The notes below the pieces were generated by a model, which worked only from the letters and a program-made list of their open reading frames with translations, was not told the origin of the DNA and did no database searches. Made by a program: the position numbers and the translations under genes. From an uncultured Collinsella sp. (GTDB taxonomy: Bacteria > Actinomycetota > Coriobacteriia > Coriobacteriales > Coriobacteriaceae), in assembly GCA_934646865.1 (NCBI GenBank), contig CAKUEU010000074.1, positions 1 through 7,364 on the forward strand: a stretch of DNA of 7,364 nucleotides, in the 5' to 3' direction. Positions 6,375-7,364 of this stretch are shown piece after piece (position 1 is the stretch's first letter; every line of letters starts with the position of its first letter).

Positions 6375-6822
6375 TGGGACGGGCTTTCCGGATGGGCAGG
6401 CTTTCGAAAAATGCGTCCCGGAATTTGCCTTTGGAATGGGACGTAGTTTCCCGTTGAGGTGCTTTGCGGAAAGTGCATCCCACTCTGGGCGGTCGAAGTG
6501 GGACACACTTTCCCAAAGGCGCTCCAACGGGAAATTGCGTCCCATTATTCGGTCAAGAAACGGGATGCATTTTCCCAATGAGAGCAAAACCGGAAAATGC
6601 ATCCCACAATCAGCCCTCAAAGTGGGACGCCGTTTCCCAATGAGGCTCAAGCGGAAAATGCATCCCGGAATTTGCGCTCAAAGTGGGATGCGGTTTCCGG
6701 TTGAGGGTCTAAGGGGAAAATGCGTCCCAGAATCGACGCTTGAAATGGGACGCCGTTTCCCGATGAGGAACTCGACGGAAAATACATCCCAGAAATGGCC
6801 TTTGAGCTGGGATAAGATTTCC
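6375..6822. repeat. Array of 15 alternating inverted 15-nt motifs at 31-nt spacing
   Basis: Forward copies (TGGGACGCCGTTTCC type) start at 6375, 6437, 6499, 6561, 6623, 6684, 6746 and 6808. Reverse copies (GGAAAATGCGTCCCA type) start at 6406, 6468, 6530, 6592, 6653, 6715 and 6777. Every neighbour is 31 nt apart (30 once), and orientation alternates without exception. In forward sense the consensus is YGGGAYGCANTTTCC. Intervening stretches are 16 nt (15 once) and clearly diverged, yet they fall into two types: forward-to-reverse ones often contain TGAGG, and reverse-to-forward ones often begin GAAT. Adjacent copies can pair into hairpins with 16-nt loops in either of two registers. This is not a CRISPR array. 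All frames carry the repeat, so it is probably non-coding. Confidence 0.9.
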
Positions 6823-6839
6823 GCGGCATCTCGGATTCT

Positions 6840-6876
6840 CAAAAATGAGACACGCCGTTGGCGAAAATGAGACACG
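6840..6876 (+). repeat. Two direct AAAATGAGACAC copies at the end of the array
   Basis: AAAATGAGACAC occurs at 6842-6853 and 6864-6875, 22 nt apart in the same orientation. Extended to 15 nt, the first copy (6840-6854) aligns with reverse-type array motifs such as GAAAAATGCGTCCCG at about 11 of 15 positions. It sits within 1 nt of where the next reverse copy is expected. GGAATTTTGGG after the second copy also resembles the GAATTTGC seen after two array copies. Confidence 0.6.
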
Positions 6877-6898
6877 GAATTTTGGGTGTCAGGCGTAG

Positions 6899-6912
6899 CA
6901 TTTGAGCAAATG
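6899..6912. promoter_or_regulatory. 14-bp palindrome upstream of the right-edge gene
   Basis: CATTTG-AG-CAAATG is a perfect inverted repeat lying 34-47 nt before the ATG at 6946. It could be an operator for that gene, although no convincing -35/-10 pair was found beside it. A second short palindrome, ACTCGAGT, follows at 6923-6930. Confidence 0.25.
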
Positions 6913-6945
6913 AGCCGACTCCACTCGAGTAAAGCGAGGTCTCCC

Positions 6946-7364
6946 ATGCACGTTCCATACCCCCACATTCGTCGGTTGTCGAAAATCCCGCTTGTTGGGA
7001 CGGCGGCGCTTGCTGCGCTGATCGCCACGAGCGTCGCCTGTTTCACTGCCACACCCCAGGTTGCTCAGGCGGCGGACACGCCCGCAATCACCGATATGAC
7101 CGAGCAGGACTATAGCGACCTGGGCCTGGGCACGAACGAGGACATTCCGGCCGATACCGTTGGCCCCTATTCCACCGATACCCCCACGACGTTTGCCACG
7201 CGCAGCGAGGTCTATATGGCAGCTAACGGTAGCCATGGCAATCGCTACACTCTGCGCGACAAGCTCGAGAACGTCGAGCGCGGTGACATTGGCGGCAGCA
7301 GCAAACTCACCGATGGCTATGGAAGTGTGTGGGGCGCCGCAAAGTTCTGGCAAAACGTCAACAA
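6946..7364 (+). CDS. Secreted protein of unknown function (5' part only)
   Basis: The first 139 codons are present and the gene runs off the right edge. A signal peptide is clear: basic HIRRLSK, a hydrophobic stretch (about 15-33), and a likely cleavage at VAQA-A (about 42-43). The mature start is acidic and Thr/Asp-rich (about 44-85), like a surface-exposed linker. It is followed by a region with TLRDKLENVERGD and DGYGSVWGAAKFW that I cannot place in a family. The ATG at 6946 has GAGG (6936-6939) 6 nt upstream. An in-frame ATG at 6910 would add 12 residues but has no good ribosome site and lies in the palindrome 6899-6912. Codon use is GC-rich like the other genes. Whether it is wall-anchored depends on the missing C-terminus. 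Confidence 0.75.
   Translation, partial: MHVPYPHIRRLSKIPLVGTAALAALIATSVACFTATPQVAQAADTPAITDMTEQDYSDLGLGTNEDIPADTVGPYSTDTPTTFATRSEVYMAANGSHGNRYTLRDKLENVERGDIGGSSKLTDGYGSVWGAAKFWQNVN

Noticed and set aside
6375..6822. CRISPR array
   Set aside because: Repeats alternate in orientation and are only 15 nt. The spacers are 16 nt and resemble each other. No cas genes are present.
6355..6870. A 171-codon open frame across the repeat array
   Set aside because: It consists of repeat translated in one frame. The 62-nt period is not a multiple of three, so similar peptide strings recur only every three periods. There is no ribosome site, and other frames are also open.
6889..7353. Minus-strand open frame of 154 codons at the right end
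   Set aside because: The plus strand has a clear signal peptide and ribosome site over the same bases. The minus frame has no such support.

Overview
The window looks like chromosomal DNA from a high-GC Gram-positive of the Coriobacteriia, most likely Collinsella or a close relative. This rests on the GC-rich third codon positions, a wall-anchored coiled-coil protein with an LANTG sorting signal, a heterodimeric ABC exporter pair and a BilS-type flavodoxin. It is an inference from style and gene content, not from a marker gene.

Layout, left to right. Bases 2-115 may be the last 37 codons of a small membrane protein. A hairpin at 216-262 lies between that end and a leftward gene (307-1374) for a secreted coiled-coil protein with a C-terminal LANTG wall-sorting signal. 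Its extended -10 promoter lies in one arm of an inverted repeat, which suggests an operator. Diverging from it, a rightward two-gene operon (1588-3432 and 3433-5292) encodes the two half-transporters of an ABC exporter. The first has a degenerate Walker B and H-loop. The second has the catalytic glutamate and histidine but a degenerate signature. They should work as one heterodimer with one active ATP site. Next comes a single flavodoxin-fold gene (5587-6144). At the right edge begins another secreted protein (6946 onward), which I do not recognise.

The unusual part is the non-coding DNA on both sides of the flavodoxin gene. Upstream (5293-5586) are a perfect 9-bp hairpin with TGGGAC/GTCCCA ends and three tandem 23-nt repeats. 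Downstream (6145-6945, about 800 bases without a credible gene) are two structures. The first is a 129-nt element with 30-nt inverted arms around a terminator hairpin. The second is a 448-nt array of 15 copies of a 15-nt motif (consensus YGGGAYGCANTTTCC) placed every 31 nt in strictly alternating orientation. The array passes almost in phase into two direct copies of a related AAAATGAGACAC motif 22 nt apart. The 23-, 31- and 22-nt arrays share a half-site close to AAAATGNNNCNC, so they may be variants of one repeat family. I know of no named element with this architecture.

The genes do not form an obvious single pathway. The ABC pair is a clear operon, and the surface protein, flavodoxin and right-edge gene look like independent units. 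The repeats are the best candidates for an undescribed system.
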